From Flavobacterium cucumis (lineage in GTDB: Bacteria > Bacteroidota > Bacteroidia > Flavobacteriales > Flavobacteriaceae), in the NCBI RefSeq assembly GCF_900148835.1, contig NZ_FRYK01000001.1, forward strand, positions 682,001 through 746,000: 64,000 nt of DNA. Direction: 5' to 3'. The notes under the pieces were generated by a model, which was given only the letters and a program-made list of their open reading frames with translations, did no database searches and had not been told where the DNA came from. Position numbers and translations under genes: made by a program. Positions 41,309 through 49,797 of the stretch are shown here, one piece after another (the stretch's first letter is position 1; each line of letters opens with the position of its first letter).

Positions 41309-42565
41309 ATGGAAAACAATACATTTGCAAAGCATCCTACTTTCTATGCAGTGGGACTAAGTTACAAGAAAGCTGATGCTGAAATGAGAGGAAAGTTTAG
41401 TTTGGACGATCAATCCAAAACCAATCTGTTATTACAAGCAAAAGCAGAAGGTATTGAAAGTCTAATTGTAACTTCTACTTGTAATCGAACAGAAATCTAT
41501 GGATTTGCTCAACACCCATTTCAATTAATAAAATTGATGTGTGAAAACAGTCAGGGTACCGTTGAAGATTTCCAAAAAGTAGCATTTGTATATAAAAATA
41601 GTGAAGCAATCAATCATATGTTTCGCGTTGGAACAGGTTTAGACAGCCAAATTCTTGGAGATTTCGAAATCATAAGTCAACTCAAAAATGCTTTTGTAAA
41701 AAGCAAAGAATTAAATCTAGCGAACTCCTTTTTAGAGCGATTAGTAAATGCTGTAATTCAAGCAAGCAGAAAAATTAAAAACGAAACTGAAATTTCATCT
41801 GGTGCTACATCGGTATCATTTGCATCGGTTCAATACATTTTTAAAAATGTAGAAAATATTGCTTCCAAAAATATTTTACTTTTTGGAACAGGAAAAATCG
41901 GTAGAAATACCTGTGAAAATTTAGTAAAACACACCAAGCACGAACAAATTACATTAATCAATAGAACCAAGGAAAAAGCAGAAAGATTGGCTAAAAAACT
42001 TGACGTTATTGTTAAAGATTATGCTGACTTACAAATAGAACTTCAGAAAGCAGATGTAGTAGTAGTAGCTACTGGAGCACAAAATCCTACCGTTGACAAA
42101 GCAATTCTAAATCTGAAAAAACCTTTACTAATCTTAGATCTATCGATCCCTAAGAATGTGAATGAGAATGTAAAAGATATCGAAGGGGTAACGCTAGTTC
42201 ACATGGATGAACTCGCACAAATTACAGATGAAACCCTGGAAAACAGAAAAAAACACATTCCTGCAGCCGAAGCTATTATTGAAGAGATTAAAGACGAATT
42301 TATGGCTTGGACCAAACAACGTAAATTTGCACCAACCATCCATGCCTTAAAAGCAAAACTGAATACAATAAAAGAAGGAGAGTTGAATTTTCAACGTAAA
42401 AAATTAGCTAATTTTGACGAGGAACAGGCCGAATTAATTACGGCTAGAATCATTCAAAAAATCACAAATCACTTTGCAAATCATCTAAAAGATGATGAAA
42501 CCATGGTAGACGAAAGCATTGAATGGATTGAAAAAATTTTCCAATTAGAAACGGTTTCAAAATAA
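41309..42565 (+). CDS. hemA: Glutamyl-tRNA reductase
   Basis: 418 aa. It reduces glutamyl-tRNA to glutamate-1-semialdehyde with NADPH, the committed step of the C5 heme pathway. The catalytic cysteine is in TSTCNRTEIYGF (about residue 57), the substrate-binding segment is LDSQILGDFEIISQ, and the NADP fold starts at LLFGTGKIGRNTCENL (about 190). A helical dimerisation domain ends the protein. hemC starts within the stop codon of this gene. hemL (next enzyme) is not in the window. Confidence 0.97.
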   Translation: MENNTFAKHPTFYAVGLSYKKADAEMRGKFSLDDQSKTNLLLQAKAEGIESLIVTSTCNRTEIYGFAQHPFQLIKLMCENSQGTVEDFQKVAFVYKNSEAINHMFRVGTGLDSQILGDFEIISQLKNAFVKSKELNLANSFLERLVNAVIQASRKIKNETEISSGATSVSFASVQYIFKNVENIASKNILLFGTGKIGRNTCENLVKHTKHEQITLINRTKEKAERLAKKLDVIVKDYADLQIELQKADVVVVATGAQNPTVDKAILNLKKPLLILDLSIPKNVNENVKDIEGVTLVHMDELAQITDETLENRKKHIPAAEAIIEEIKDEFMAWTKQRKFAPTIHALKAKLNTIKEGELNFQRKKLANFDEEQAELITARIIQKITNHFANHLKDDETMVDESIEWIEKIFQLETVSK

Positions 42566-43482
42566 TGAGCAAAACAATCCGTATAGGAACTCGTGATAGC
42601 GAATTAGCCCTTTGGCAAGCACACACAGTACAAAAAAAATTAAACGATTTAGGCTATCAAACCGAAATTATTGCCGTAAAATCACAAGGTGATATCATTC
42701 TTGATAAACCGCTTTACGAACTAGGCATCACAGGTATTTTCACAAAGACATTAGATATTGCTATGTTGAATGGCCAAGTGGATATCGCCGTGCATTCGAT
42801 GAAAGATGTACCAACGGCTCTACCTATCGGGATTATACAAGCAGCAGTCTTAGAACGCGCAAATACCCTTGACATTTTAGTTCACAAAGGGGATTTAGAT
42901 TTTTTAAATTCGGAAGGAACTATCGCAACTGGAAGTTTAAGAAGACAAGCCCAATGGTTAAATAAATATCCAAATCATAAAGTAGTGGATTTACGTGGAA
43001 ACGTTAATACTCGTATGCAAAAACTGCAAGAAAACAATTGGAATGGAGCTGTTTTTGCAGCAGCAGGTTTAGAACGAATCAATCTAAAACCAGAAAATTA
43101 TATCGATTTGGATTGGATGGTTCCTGCTCCTGCACAAGGTGCGATGGTAGTCGTAGCAATGGAAAAAGATAACTTCTGTAAAGAAGCCTTATCTAAATTA
43201 AACCATTCCGAAACCGAAATTTCTACCCACATTGAACGTGAATTTTTGAAAACACTAGAAGGCGGTTGCACGGCTCCAATTGGTGCTTTGGCAACATTTA
43301 CTTCAGATAAAATTGATTTTGAAGGCGTTTTGTTCTCTTTGGACGGAAAAGAAAAACACACAATCAAAAAAAGTTGTACTTTTGATTCTTATAAAAACTT
43401 CGGAAAAAATTGTGCCGAAGCAATTTTAAACAACGGCGGAAGCACTTTAATGGAAAGCATTCGTCGGGATTTAAAAAAGTAA
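42565..43482 (+). CDS. hemC: Hydroxymethylbilane synthase (porphobilinogen deaminase)
   Basis: 305 aa. It joins four porphobilinogens into hydroxymethylbilane. Motifs are the N-terminal IRIGTRDSELALWQA, VHSMKDVPTALP, the LRRQAQWLNKYPNHKVVDLR region, and the dipyrromethane-binding cysteine in EGGCTAPIGA (about residue 233). Its ATG overlaps the hemA TAA by one base. The potassium transporter gene follows after 12 nt instead of hemD. Confidence 0.97.
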   Translation: MSKTIRIGTRDSELALWQAHTVQKKLNDLGYQTEIIAVKSQGDIILDKPLYELGITGIFTKTLDIAMLNGQVDIAVHSMKDVPTALPIGIIQAAVLERANTLDILVHKGDLDFLNSEGTIATGSLRRQAQWLNKYPNHKVVDLRGNVNTRMQKLQENNWNGAVFAAAGLERINLKPENYIDLDWMVPAPAQGAMVVVAMEKDNFCKEALSKLNHSETEISTHIEREFLKTLEGGCTAPIGALATFTSDKIDFEGVLFSLDGKEKHTIKKSCTFDSYKNFGKNCAEAILNNGGSTLMESIRRDLKK

Positions 43483-43494
43483 TTTTATTCCAAA

Positions 43495-45237
43495 ATGGAG
43501 AAAGAATCGTTACTCAATTATTTATATCGCTTTTTTGATATCATTGTACTACTTTTTATAGTTTTTGACTTTGGATATGATTTCGAAGAAAACTATAATT
43601 CACCACATGTCATTGGGTTGGTTTTTCTTTCTATTGGCTTACTTGCTTTTAACTCATTCAAGTTTTTTACTTTTAAATATAAGAGCAACAAGAAAGTAGC
43701 ATTGGCGAATATGATTTTAATAACCGGAATTTTACTAACTTCTGGAATGATTGCTATCACCAATTTAAACTTTCCTCTTGATTATATTCTCCAAAAAGTC
43801 AAACCAGTATTTGAAGGGGGGCTTATCTTTTATTTTTTATTGAGGCTTCTCGTGTTGGTTCGTCATATCTATGACATCTATTTTAATCCCGCCATAGTAT
43901 TCGTTGGAAGTTTTATGATTTTAGCCTTAACAGGCGGTTTTTTATTAATGCTTCCAAGTGCCACCACTAACGGAATTACTTTCACAAACGCTTTATTTAC
44001 AGCAACAAGCGCTGTTTGTGTTACAGGTTTAACAGTTGTAGATACATCAAATGCATTTACTGTAATAGGGCAATCAATAATTTTAGTTTTAATTCAATTA
44101 GGTGGAATCGGAATACTAACATTCACCTCTTTCTTTGCTTTCTTTTTTAGGGGTAGTTCTTCTTTTAAAGAAGGACTAAACACGAAAGACTTTATTGCTC
44201 ACGAAGGATTAAAAGACGTTTTTAGAGCGGCATTGAACGTAGTAATATTCACTATTGGCGTTGAAGCAATTGGAGCTCTTTTTATTTACTCTTCAATAAT
44301 AGAAGTAACAAATATTGAAAATAAATTTTTCTTCTCTATTTTTCACTCTATATCCGCTTTTTGTAATGCTGGTTTTTCTATTTTATCTGCTGGACTTTAC
44401 GATGAAGCTATTCGTTTTGATTATTTTTTACAATGGATAATTATGACTTTGATTGTTTTGGGTGGTTTAGGACACAATATTGTCTTCAATTTCTATCAGA
44501 AAATAAAAACGCATGTAATAGAGTTTTTTGATAAAACAATCATTCACAAAAAAGTTCGAATCATTACATTAAATACGCAAATTGTAATTTATACCACATT
44601 ATTCTTGTTGGTTGGTGGTTTTATCTTTTTGTTTATTTCAGAATATAACAATACCTTATTAGAACACAACTCTATTTTTGGTAAAATAACAGCGGCCTCA
44701 TTCAATGCTGTAACCCCAAGAACTGCTGGTTTTAATGCGGTTGATTTTACACAAATGAATGTACAATCACTCTTGTTCATCATCTTTTTGATGTGGATAG
44801 GAGGTTCGCCAGCATCAACTGCGGGAGGGATTAAAACGAGTACATTTGCATTGGCCACTTTGAATATTTTCGCCGTTGCAAGTGGAAAAAGTAGAATTCA
44901 ATTGTTTGGAAGGAGAATTTCATCAGAGTCAACATCAAGAGCCTTCGCTATCTTGTGCATATCTTTGATAACTATTGGTGTATCCATCGTTGCTTTGTTA
45001 ATTTTCGAACCTAAAGGAACACCTTTATTAACCGTTGCCTTTGAATGCTTTTCAGCATATAGTACTGTAGGACTTACTTTAAATTTTACACCTACTCTAT
45101 CCGAACCAAGTAAATATGTCCTAATAGCTTGTATGTTTATAGGAAGAATTGGAATGCTCAATTTAATGGTGGGATTATTACGAAGGTTGAATCATCAATT
45201 CTACGAATATCCAAAAGAAAATATATTAATTAACTAA
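43495..45237 (+). CDS. trkH: TrkH/KtrB-type potassium transporter membrane subunit
   Basis: 580 aa. Four selectivity-filter repeats of the SKT superfamily are visible: TATSAVCVTGLT, SAFCNAGFSI, TPRTAGFNAVD and SAYSTVGLTLNF, each with the key glycine. The N-terminal about 130 residues add extra membrane helices not present in KtrB, making the protein longer than the usual 450 aa. It works with the RCK subunit encoded 10 nt downstream. Its location between hemC and hemD is unusual and places K+ uptake in the heme operon. Confidence 0.92.
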   Translation: MEKESLLNYLYRFFDIIVLLFIVFDFGYDFEENYNSPHVIGLVFLSIGLLAFNSFKFFTFKYKSNKKVALANMILITGILLTSGMIAITNLNFPLDYILQKVKPVFEGGLIFYFLLRLLVLVRHIYDIYFNPAIVFVGSFMILALTGGFLLMLPSATTNGITFTNALFTATSAVCVTGLTVVDTSNAFTVIGQSIILVLIQLGGIGILTFTSFFAFFFRGSSSFKEGLNTKDFIAHEGLKDVFRAALNVVIFTIGVEAIGALFIYSSIIEVTNIENKFFFSIFHSISAFCNAGFSILSAGLYDEAIRFDYFLQWIIMTLIVLGGLGHNIVFNFYQKIKTHVIEFFDKTIIHKKVRIITLNTQIVIYTTLFLLVGGFIFLFISEYNNTLLEHNSIFGKITAASFNAVTPRTAGFNAVDFTQMNVQSLLFIIFLMWIGGSPASTAGGIKTSTFALATLNIFAVASGKSRIQLFGRRISSESTSRAFAILCISLITIGVSIVALLIFEPKGTPLLTVAFECFSAYSTVGLTLNFTPTLSEPSKYVLIACMFIGRIGMLNLMVGLLRRLNHQFYEYPKENILIN

Positions 45238-45247
45238 TCTTGTCCAA

Positions 45248-45955
45248 ATGAAAATTATCGTATTTGGTTTAGGAAACTTCGGAATGTCACTTGCAATTAG
45301 CCTAACAGAAACAGGAAACGAAGTAATTGGTGTAGATAAAAACATCGAAAAAGTAAATTTAGTAAAAGATAAAATCTCGCATGCGATTGCCTTAGATTCT
45401 ACTAATGAATTGTCTTATGAAGCTTTACCACTAAAAGATGCTGACAAAGTGGTAGTTGCCATTGGTGAAAACGAAGGTGCTGCAATTATTACAACAGCTA
45501 TCATCAAAAAATTATCCGATGTAAAAATTATAAGTCGCGCGTTGTCTCCAATTCACGATACGGTACTAGAAGCAATGGGAATTTACAGTATCATTCATCC
45601 GGAACAAGAATCAGCAGATCGATTAACCAAGCAAATCAATTTTAAATCTACCTTGGAAAATTACCAATTAGATGATAATTATACCATTTCTGAGGTAAAA
45701 GCAAAACCAGAATTCTTCGGTAAAACATTAGCCGAATTAGATTCTATCGACAAATATCGTTTAACATTAATTACAATTATACGTAAAAGAGAGAAACGCA
45801 ATTTAATTGGTAAAAAATCTATCATTAAAGAATCTATTGGTCGTCCAGCTCCAGATACCGTTGTTCAAGAAGAAGACATTTTAGTAGTTTATGGATACAA
45901 CAAAGACATCGAAACCTATTGCTTAGGACAAGAAGAACATCAAATTAGAAGTTAA
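45248..45955 (+). CDS. trkA: TrkA/KtrA-type potassium uptake RCK protein
   Basis: 235 aa with a single RCK unit: N-terminal NAD(H)/nucleotide-binding Rossmann fold (IIVFGLGNFGMSLAISLTET, then VIGVDKNIEKV) and a C-terminal TrkA_C domain (about 150-230). E. coli TrkA has two such units, so this is of the KtrA size. It forms a ring on the cytoplasmic face of the channel-like TrkH protein encoded just upstream. hemD begins one base after its stop. Confidence 0.92.
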   Translation: MKIIVFGLGNFGMSLAISLTETGNEVIGVDKNIEKVNLVKDKISHAIALDSTNELSYEALPLKDADKVVVAIGENEGAAIITTAIIKKLSDVKIISRALSPIHDTVLEAMGIYSIIHPEQESADRLTKQINFKSTLENYQLDDNYTISEVKAKPEFFGKTLAELDSIDKYRLTLITIIRKREKRNLIGKKSIIKESIGRPAPDTVVQEEDILVVYGYNKDIETYCLGQEEHQIRS

Positions 45956-45956
45956 A

Positions 45957-46610
45957 ATGACCCGAATTCTCTCTACAAAAAAACTTACAAAAGCACTAAA
46001 AATGAAACTTTCTAGTGCTAATGTTGATCTTGTGGAAAAGAATTTTATTCAAACGAAAGCTATTGCATTTGAAACACCTTTACTAAACGATTACTTAGTT
46101 TTTACTAGCAAACAAGCTGTGAAAAGTGTTTTAAAATCGAAAGTAAAAAGCGTTCTTTCAAAGTCTTGTTTGTGTGTTGGAAACAAAACACGCGCTTTTC
46201 TCGAAAAGAAGGGATTCACAGTTTTGGAAAGTGCTGATTATGCCGAAGATTTGATTCAAATCATCGCTTCGAAATACAAAAATCACTCGTTTACTTTCTT
46301 TTGTGGCAATATCAGAAGAAATACAATTCCTGATTTTTTTCAACAAAACAAAATCGCATATATGGAAATTGTCGTATATGAAACCAAACTGAAACCACAC
46401 AAGATAAAAGAATCATATGATGGTGTTTTGTTTTTTAGTCCTTCGGGAGTAAATAGCTTTTTAGAAAAGAACAAATTGGATAATAAAACTAGTTTTTGCA
46501 TCGGTACCACAACATCGAAAGCAATAGAACATTTAACAAAAAATATAATAATTGCATCACAACCTAGCGTTGATTATGTAATTGATGAAGTAATAAAATA
46601 TTATAAATAA
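45957..46610 (+). CDS. hemD: Uroporphyrinogen-III synthase
   Basis: 217 aa. It inverts ring D and cyclises hydroxymethylbilane to uroporphyrinogen III. The family is weakly conserved; visible features are ETPLLNDYLVFTSKQAVKSV, the CVGNKTRAFLEKKGF segment, HSFTFFCGNIRRNTIPDF, and the near C-terminal DGVLFFSPSGVNSFLE with SFCIGTTTSKAIE. Location between trkA and hemE supports the call. It starts one base after the trkA stop; the gap to hemE is 87 nt. Confidence 0.9.
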   Translation: MTRILSTKKLTKALKMKLSSANVDLVEKNFIQTKAIAFETPLLNDYLVFTSKQAVKSVLKSKVKSVLSKSCLCVGNKTRAFLEKKGFTVLESADYAEDLIQIIASKYKNHSFTFFCGNIRRNTIPDFFQQNKIAYMEIVVYETKLKPHKIKESYDGVLFFSPSGVNSFLEKNKLDNKTSFCIGTTTSKAIEHLTKNIIIASQPSVDYVIDEVIKYYK

Positions 46611-46697
46611 ATTAGTGCCTTTGCTCTCGACTTTACGGGATTACGAGAAATAGAAATTACAAAAAAGAAGAAACTAATTGCAATTAAAACAAAAAAC

Positions 46698-47723
46698 ATG
46701 TTAAAGAACGACTTATTTTTAAGAGCATTAAAAGGAGATACTGTAGAACGTCCGCCTGTATGGATGATGCGTCAAGCAGGAAGATATTTACCAGAATTCA
46801 GAGCATTACGTGATAAATACGATTTTTTCACGCGTTGTGAAACTCCAGAATTAGCAGCTGAAATTACGGTTCAACCTATCCGAATTGTAAAACCGGATGC
46901 TGCGATATTATTCTCAGACATTTTAGTGGTTCCAAGAGCAATGGGAATTCACGTGGAATTAAAAGACAATTTAGGTCCGATAATTCCAAATCCAATTCGT
47001 ACTGCTGAACAAGTAAATCAAGTTTTTGTACCGAATATCCATGAAACCTTGGGTTACGTTATGGATGCAGTAAAATTAACCAAAGAAATGCTTAACGACG
47101 AAGTGCCATTAATTGGTTTCGCAGGTTCACCATGGACGATTTTCTGTTATGCTGTAGAAGGAAAAGGTTCTAAAAGTTTTGATACGGCTAAAGGATTTTG
47201 TTTTTCAAATCCTGTAGCAGCACACCTATTATTGCAAAAAATCACTGACACTACGATTTTATATTTAAAAGAAAAAGTAAAAGCAGGTTGTAACGCCATT
47301 CAGATTTTCGACTCTTGGGGCGGAATGCTTTCTCCAGCAGATTATCAAGAATTTTCATGGCAATACATCAATCAAATTGTAGAAGCGTTAGCCGAAGAAA
47401 CGGAAGTTATTGTATTTGGAAAGGGTTGTTGGTTTGCATTAAATGATATGGCAAAATCAAAAGCTTCTGCTTTAGGAGTAGATTGGACATGTTCGCCAAG
47501 AAACGCACGTTATTTAACAGGTGGTGACATTACCTTACAAGGAAATTTCGACCCAAGTAGATTATTATCACCAATTCCAACCATCAAAAAAATGGTTCAC
47601 GAAATGATTGACGAATTTGGAAAAGACAAATACATCGTAAACTTAGGTCACGGTATTTTACCAAATATTCCTGTGGATCATGCGAAGGCTTTTGTTGAAG
47701 CAGTAAAGGAGTATCAAAAATAA
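46698..47723 (+). CDS. hemE: Uroporphyrinogen decarboxylase
   Basis: 341 aa. It removes four acetate carboxyls from uroporphyrinogen III to give coproporphyrinogen III. Motifs are [19 protein letters not shown] (about residues 20-38, substrate arginines), the aspartate in [32 protein letters not shown], and the C-terminal [16 protein letters not shown]. The 87-nt gap before it holds a weak TCTCG/CGAGA inverted word pair but no clear promoter. Confidence 0.97.
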   Translation: MLKNDLFLRALKGDTVERPPVWMMRQAGRYLPEFRALRDKYDFFTRCETPELAAEITVQPIRIVKPDAAILFSDILVVPRAMGIHVELKDNLGPIIPNPIRTAEQVNQVFVPNIHETLGYVMDAVKLTKEMLNDEVPLIGFAGSPWTIFCYAVEGKGSKSFDTAKGFCFSNPVAAHLLLQKITDTTILYLKEKVKAGCNAIQIFDSWGGMLSPADYQEFSWQYINQIVEALAEETEVIVFGKGCWFALNDMAKSKASALGVDWTCSPRNARYLTGGDITLQGNFDPSRLLSPIPTIKKMVHEMIDEFGKDKYIVNLGHGILPNIPVDHAKAFVEAVKEYQK

Positions 47724-47735
47724 AGACGTTTTATA

Positions 47736-48839
47736 ATGAGAGTAATTTTAACTGTATTTATTTTATTCTTTTCAAACTTTATTAATGCGTGCCTTTGGGA
47801 TAGAGATACTTATGCAATGGAAAAACAAAAATTTCCGGATGCTTTTGAATTAATGACTGGAAATTTTAATAGACATTCCAATTCATATTACCAATGGCGT
47901 ATTGCCAAAATTCAACCTCAAATTGATAGTGGAAGTAAAAACCCTTTACTTTTTGATGATTTAGCAGTAGCTTATTCAAAATTAGGGAATGATAAAAAAG
48001 CTATTGCACTTATGAAGCAAAAGGAAAAATTTGCTCCTAATTTATATGAAACATATGCAAATCTTGGTACTTTTTATATCCATGACGGACAATTTGAAGA
48101 AGGATTAATATACATTAATAAAGCTATCAAAATAAATCCCGATGCACACTTTGGAAGAGAAATATATCAAAAATACCTTGTTGAATTTATTCTATTAAAT
48201 AAAAAAAAGGAGTCTGAATCTAATAATTTTTACACCTTTATATTAGAAAAATACAACATCAAAAATAATTTAAAGAAAGATTTTCTCCCTGAAGATGAAA
48301 TTAAAAAAGCTGTAAAAGGAATTTTAGGTATGATGCACTTTGGTAATTATAATTCTCCTATTCTTTTGAATGCTCTTGGAGATGTTTTACTTAATGAATC
48401 TTATGACACCCCTAGCGCTAAAAGATTAGCCTCTATGGCTTATATGGCTTCTGATTTATATAATATTGGCTCAGTTTCTCTTAAAACCAAAGAAAACATT
48501 CAAATGTTTTTGAGCATGCAGGAACGTGACAAAAATACTTATGAAGCATTACTTAAAGAAGTTAAAAAAGGTATTGAAATTGGGAAAAACAGATATATAG
48601 AAATTGAAAAGAAAGAAAGAAATTGGGTTGTTAAAAATAAAGATTTAGATGTTGAGTTCGCACAATATTTTTATACAAAAACAGATTCAACAAATAAAAA
48701 TAACATTATTCAAAACAATCAAAATAGGATTACAAAAAACAAAGACAAAAAATCTAACAAACTATTAATTGGATTAATCATTACATTGATTATTGCTGGA
48801 ATTATTGTGATTATAAAACTTCGAAAAAAAAACTTTTAA
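47736..48839 (+). CDS. Exported TPR protein with C-terminal membrane anchor, unknown function
   Basis: 367 aa. A signal peptide (VILTVFILFFSNFINA) is followed by the CLWDRDTYAMEKQKFPDAFE segment, seen in other small TPR proteins, then TPR-like helices from about 70 to 140 (LFDDLAVAYSKLGNDKKAIA; ETYANLGTFYIHDGQFEEG; YINKAIKINPDAH). Near the end a membrane helix (LLIGLIITLIIAGIIVII, about 344-361) is followed by a basic tail. It lies between hemE (12-nt gap) and hemF (1-nt gap), so it is in the heme operon; a role as an assembly factor or scaffold is speculation. Confidence 0.75.
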   Translation: MRVILTVFILFFSNFINACLWDRDTYAMEKQKFPDAFELMTGNFNRHSNSYYQWRIAKIQPQIDSGSKNPLLFDDLAVAYSKLGNDKKAIALMKQKEKFAPNLYETYANLGTFYIHDGQFEEGLIYINKAIKINPDAHFGREIYQKYLVEFILLNKKKESESNNFYTFILEKYNIKNNLKKDFLPEDEIKKAVKGILGMMHFGNYNSPILLNALGDVLLNESYDTPSAKRLASMAYMASDLYNIGSVSLKTKENIQMFLSMQERDKNTYEALLKEVKKGIEIGKNRYIEIEKKERNWVVKNKDLDVEFAQYFYTKTDSTNKNNIIQNNQNRITKNKDKKSNKLLIGLIITLIIAGIIVIIKLRKKNF

Positions 48840-48840
48840 A

Positions 48841-49743
48841 TTGAAAAACAAATTCTACACCTACATACAAAACCTACAAGATCAAATCTGTAAAGGATTA
48901 GAGGATATTGATGGTAGCACCAAATTTCGGGAAGACATTTGGGAACGACCAGAAGGTGGCGGCGGTCGCACACGTGTTATTGAAAATGGAAAAGTTTTTG
49001 AAAAAGGCGGTGTGAACATTTCAGCCGTTCACGGCAAATTGCCTGATACCATGCAAAAGATGTTTGGTGTTGGAGAAGCTGATTTTTTTGCTTGTGGATT
49101 AAGTTTGGTGATTCACCCTAAAAATCCAATGGTACCAACCGTTCATGCAAATTGGCGTTATTTTGAAATGTACGATGAAAACGGCAACATCATTAACCAA
49201 TGGTTTGGTGGCGGACAAGATTTAACACCGTATTATCTGTTTGAGGAAGATGCAAAACATTTTCATCAAACCTGCAAGAATGCTTGCGACAAACACAATC
49301 CAGAATTTTATCCAAACTATAAAAAGAAATGCGACGAATACTTTTGGAATGCACATCGATTTGAAGCACGTGGAATTGGTGGTTTGTTTTTCGATTATTT
49401 AAAAGCAACCGAGCAAATGTCGATGGAAAATTGGTTCAATTTCGTGTCAGAAGTTGGAAATTCTTTCTTACAAGCGTATGTTCCCATTGTGGAAAAAAGA
49501 AAAGATTTACCCTATACGGATGCGCAAAGAACTTGGCAAGAAATTCGTCGCGGTCGTTATGTAGAATTCAATTTAGTTCACGATAAAGGGACGCTTTTCG
49601 GTCTAAAAACCAACGGAAGAATCGAAAGTATTTTGATGAGTTTACCGCCACACGTACAATGGGTATATGACCATCATCCTAAAGCAGGAAGTGAAGAAGA
49701 AAAACTACTTAAAATATTAGCAAAACCCATCGATTGGGTATAA
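48841..49743 (+). CDS. hemF: Oxygen-dependent coproporphyrinogen III oxidase
   Basis: 300 aa; start TTG at 48841, one base after the preceding stop. It oxidatively decarboxylates coproporphyrinogen III to protoporphyrinogen IX using O2. Motifs: GGGGRTRVIENGKVFEKGGV (about 38-57), HPKNPMVPTVHANWRYFE, WFGGGQDLTPYYL, and EFNLVHDKGTLFGL with GRIESILMSLPP. The aerobic form fits an aerobic flavobacterium. It closes the heme operon, followed by a bidirectional terminator. Confidence 0.97.
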   Translation: MKNKFYTYIQNLQDQICKGLEDIDGSTKFREDIWERPEGGGGRTRVIENGKVFEKGGVNISAVHGKLPDTMQKMFGVGEADFFACGLSLVIHPKNPMVPTVHANWRYFEMYDENGNIINQWFGGGQDLTPYYLFEEDAKHFHQTCKNACDKHNPEFYPNYKKKCDEYFWNAHRFEARGIGGLFFDYLKATEQMSMENWFNFVSEVGNSFLQAYVPIVEKRKDLPYTDAQRTWQEIRRGRYVEFNLVHDKGTLFGLKTNGRIESILMSLPPHVQWVYDHHPKAGSEEEKLLKILAKPIDWV

Positions 49744-49744
49744 A

Positions 49745-49785
49745 ATAAAACTCCGCCATTTGCAATTAGCGGAGTTTTATTTTTG
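49745..49785. terminator. Bidirectional terminator after hemF
   Basis: Stem AAAACTCCGC / GCGGAGTTTT (49747-49756, 49769-49778), 12-nt loop, with A/T tracts on both sides. It serves hemF and the convergent 618-aa gene. Confidence 0.85.
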
Positions 49786-49797
49786 TTCCATTAGAAT

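Noticed and set aside
46625..46648. TCTCG/CGAGA inverted words before hemE
   Set aside because: Arms are only 5 nt with a 14-nt loop and no T tract; not enough for a repeat or a terminator call, though it vaguely resembles the palindrome at 13971.
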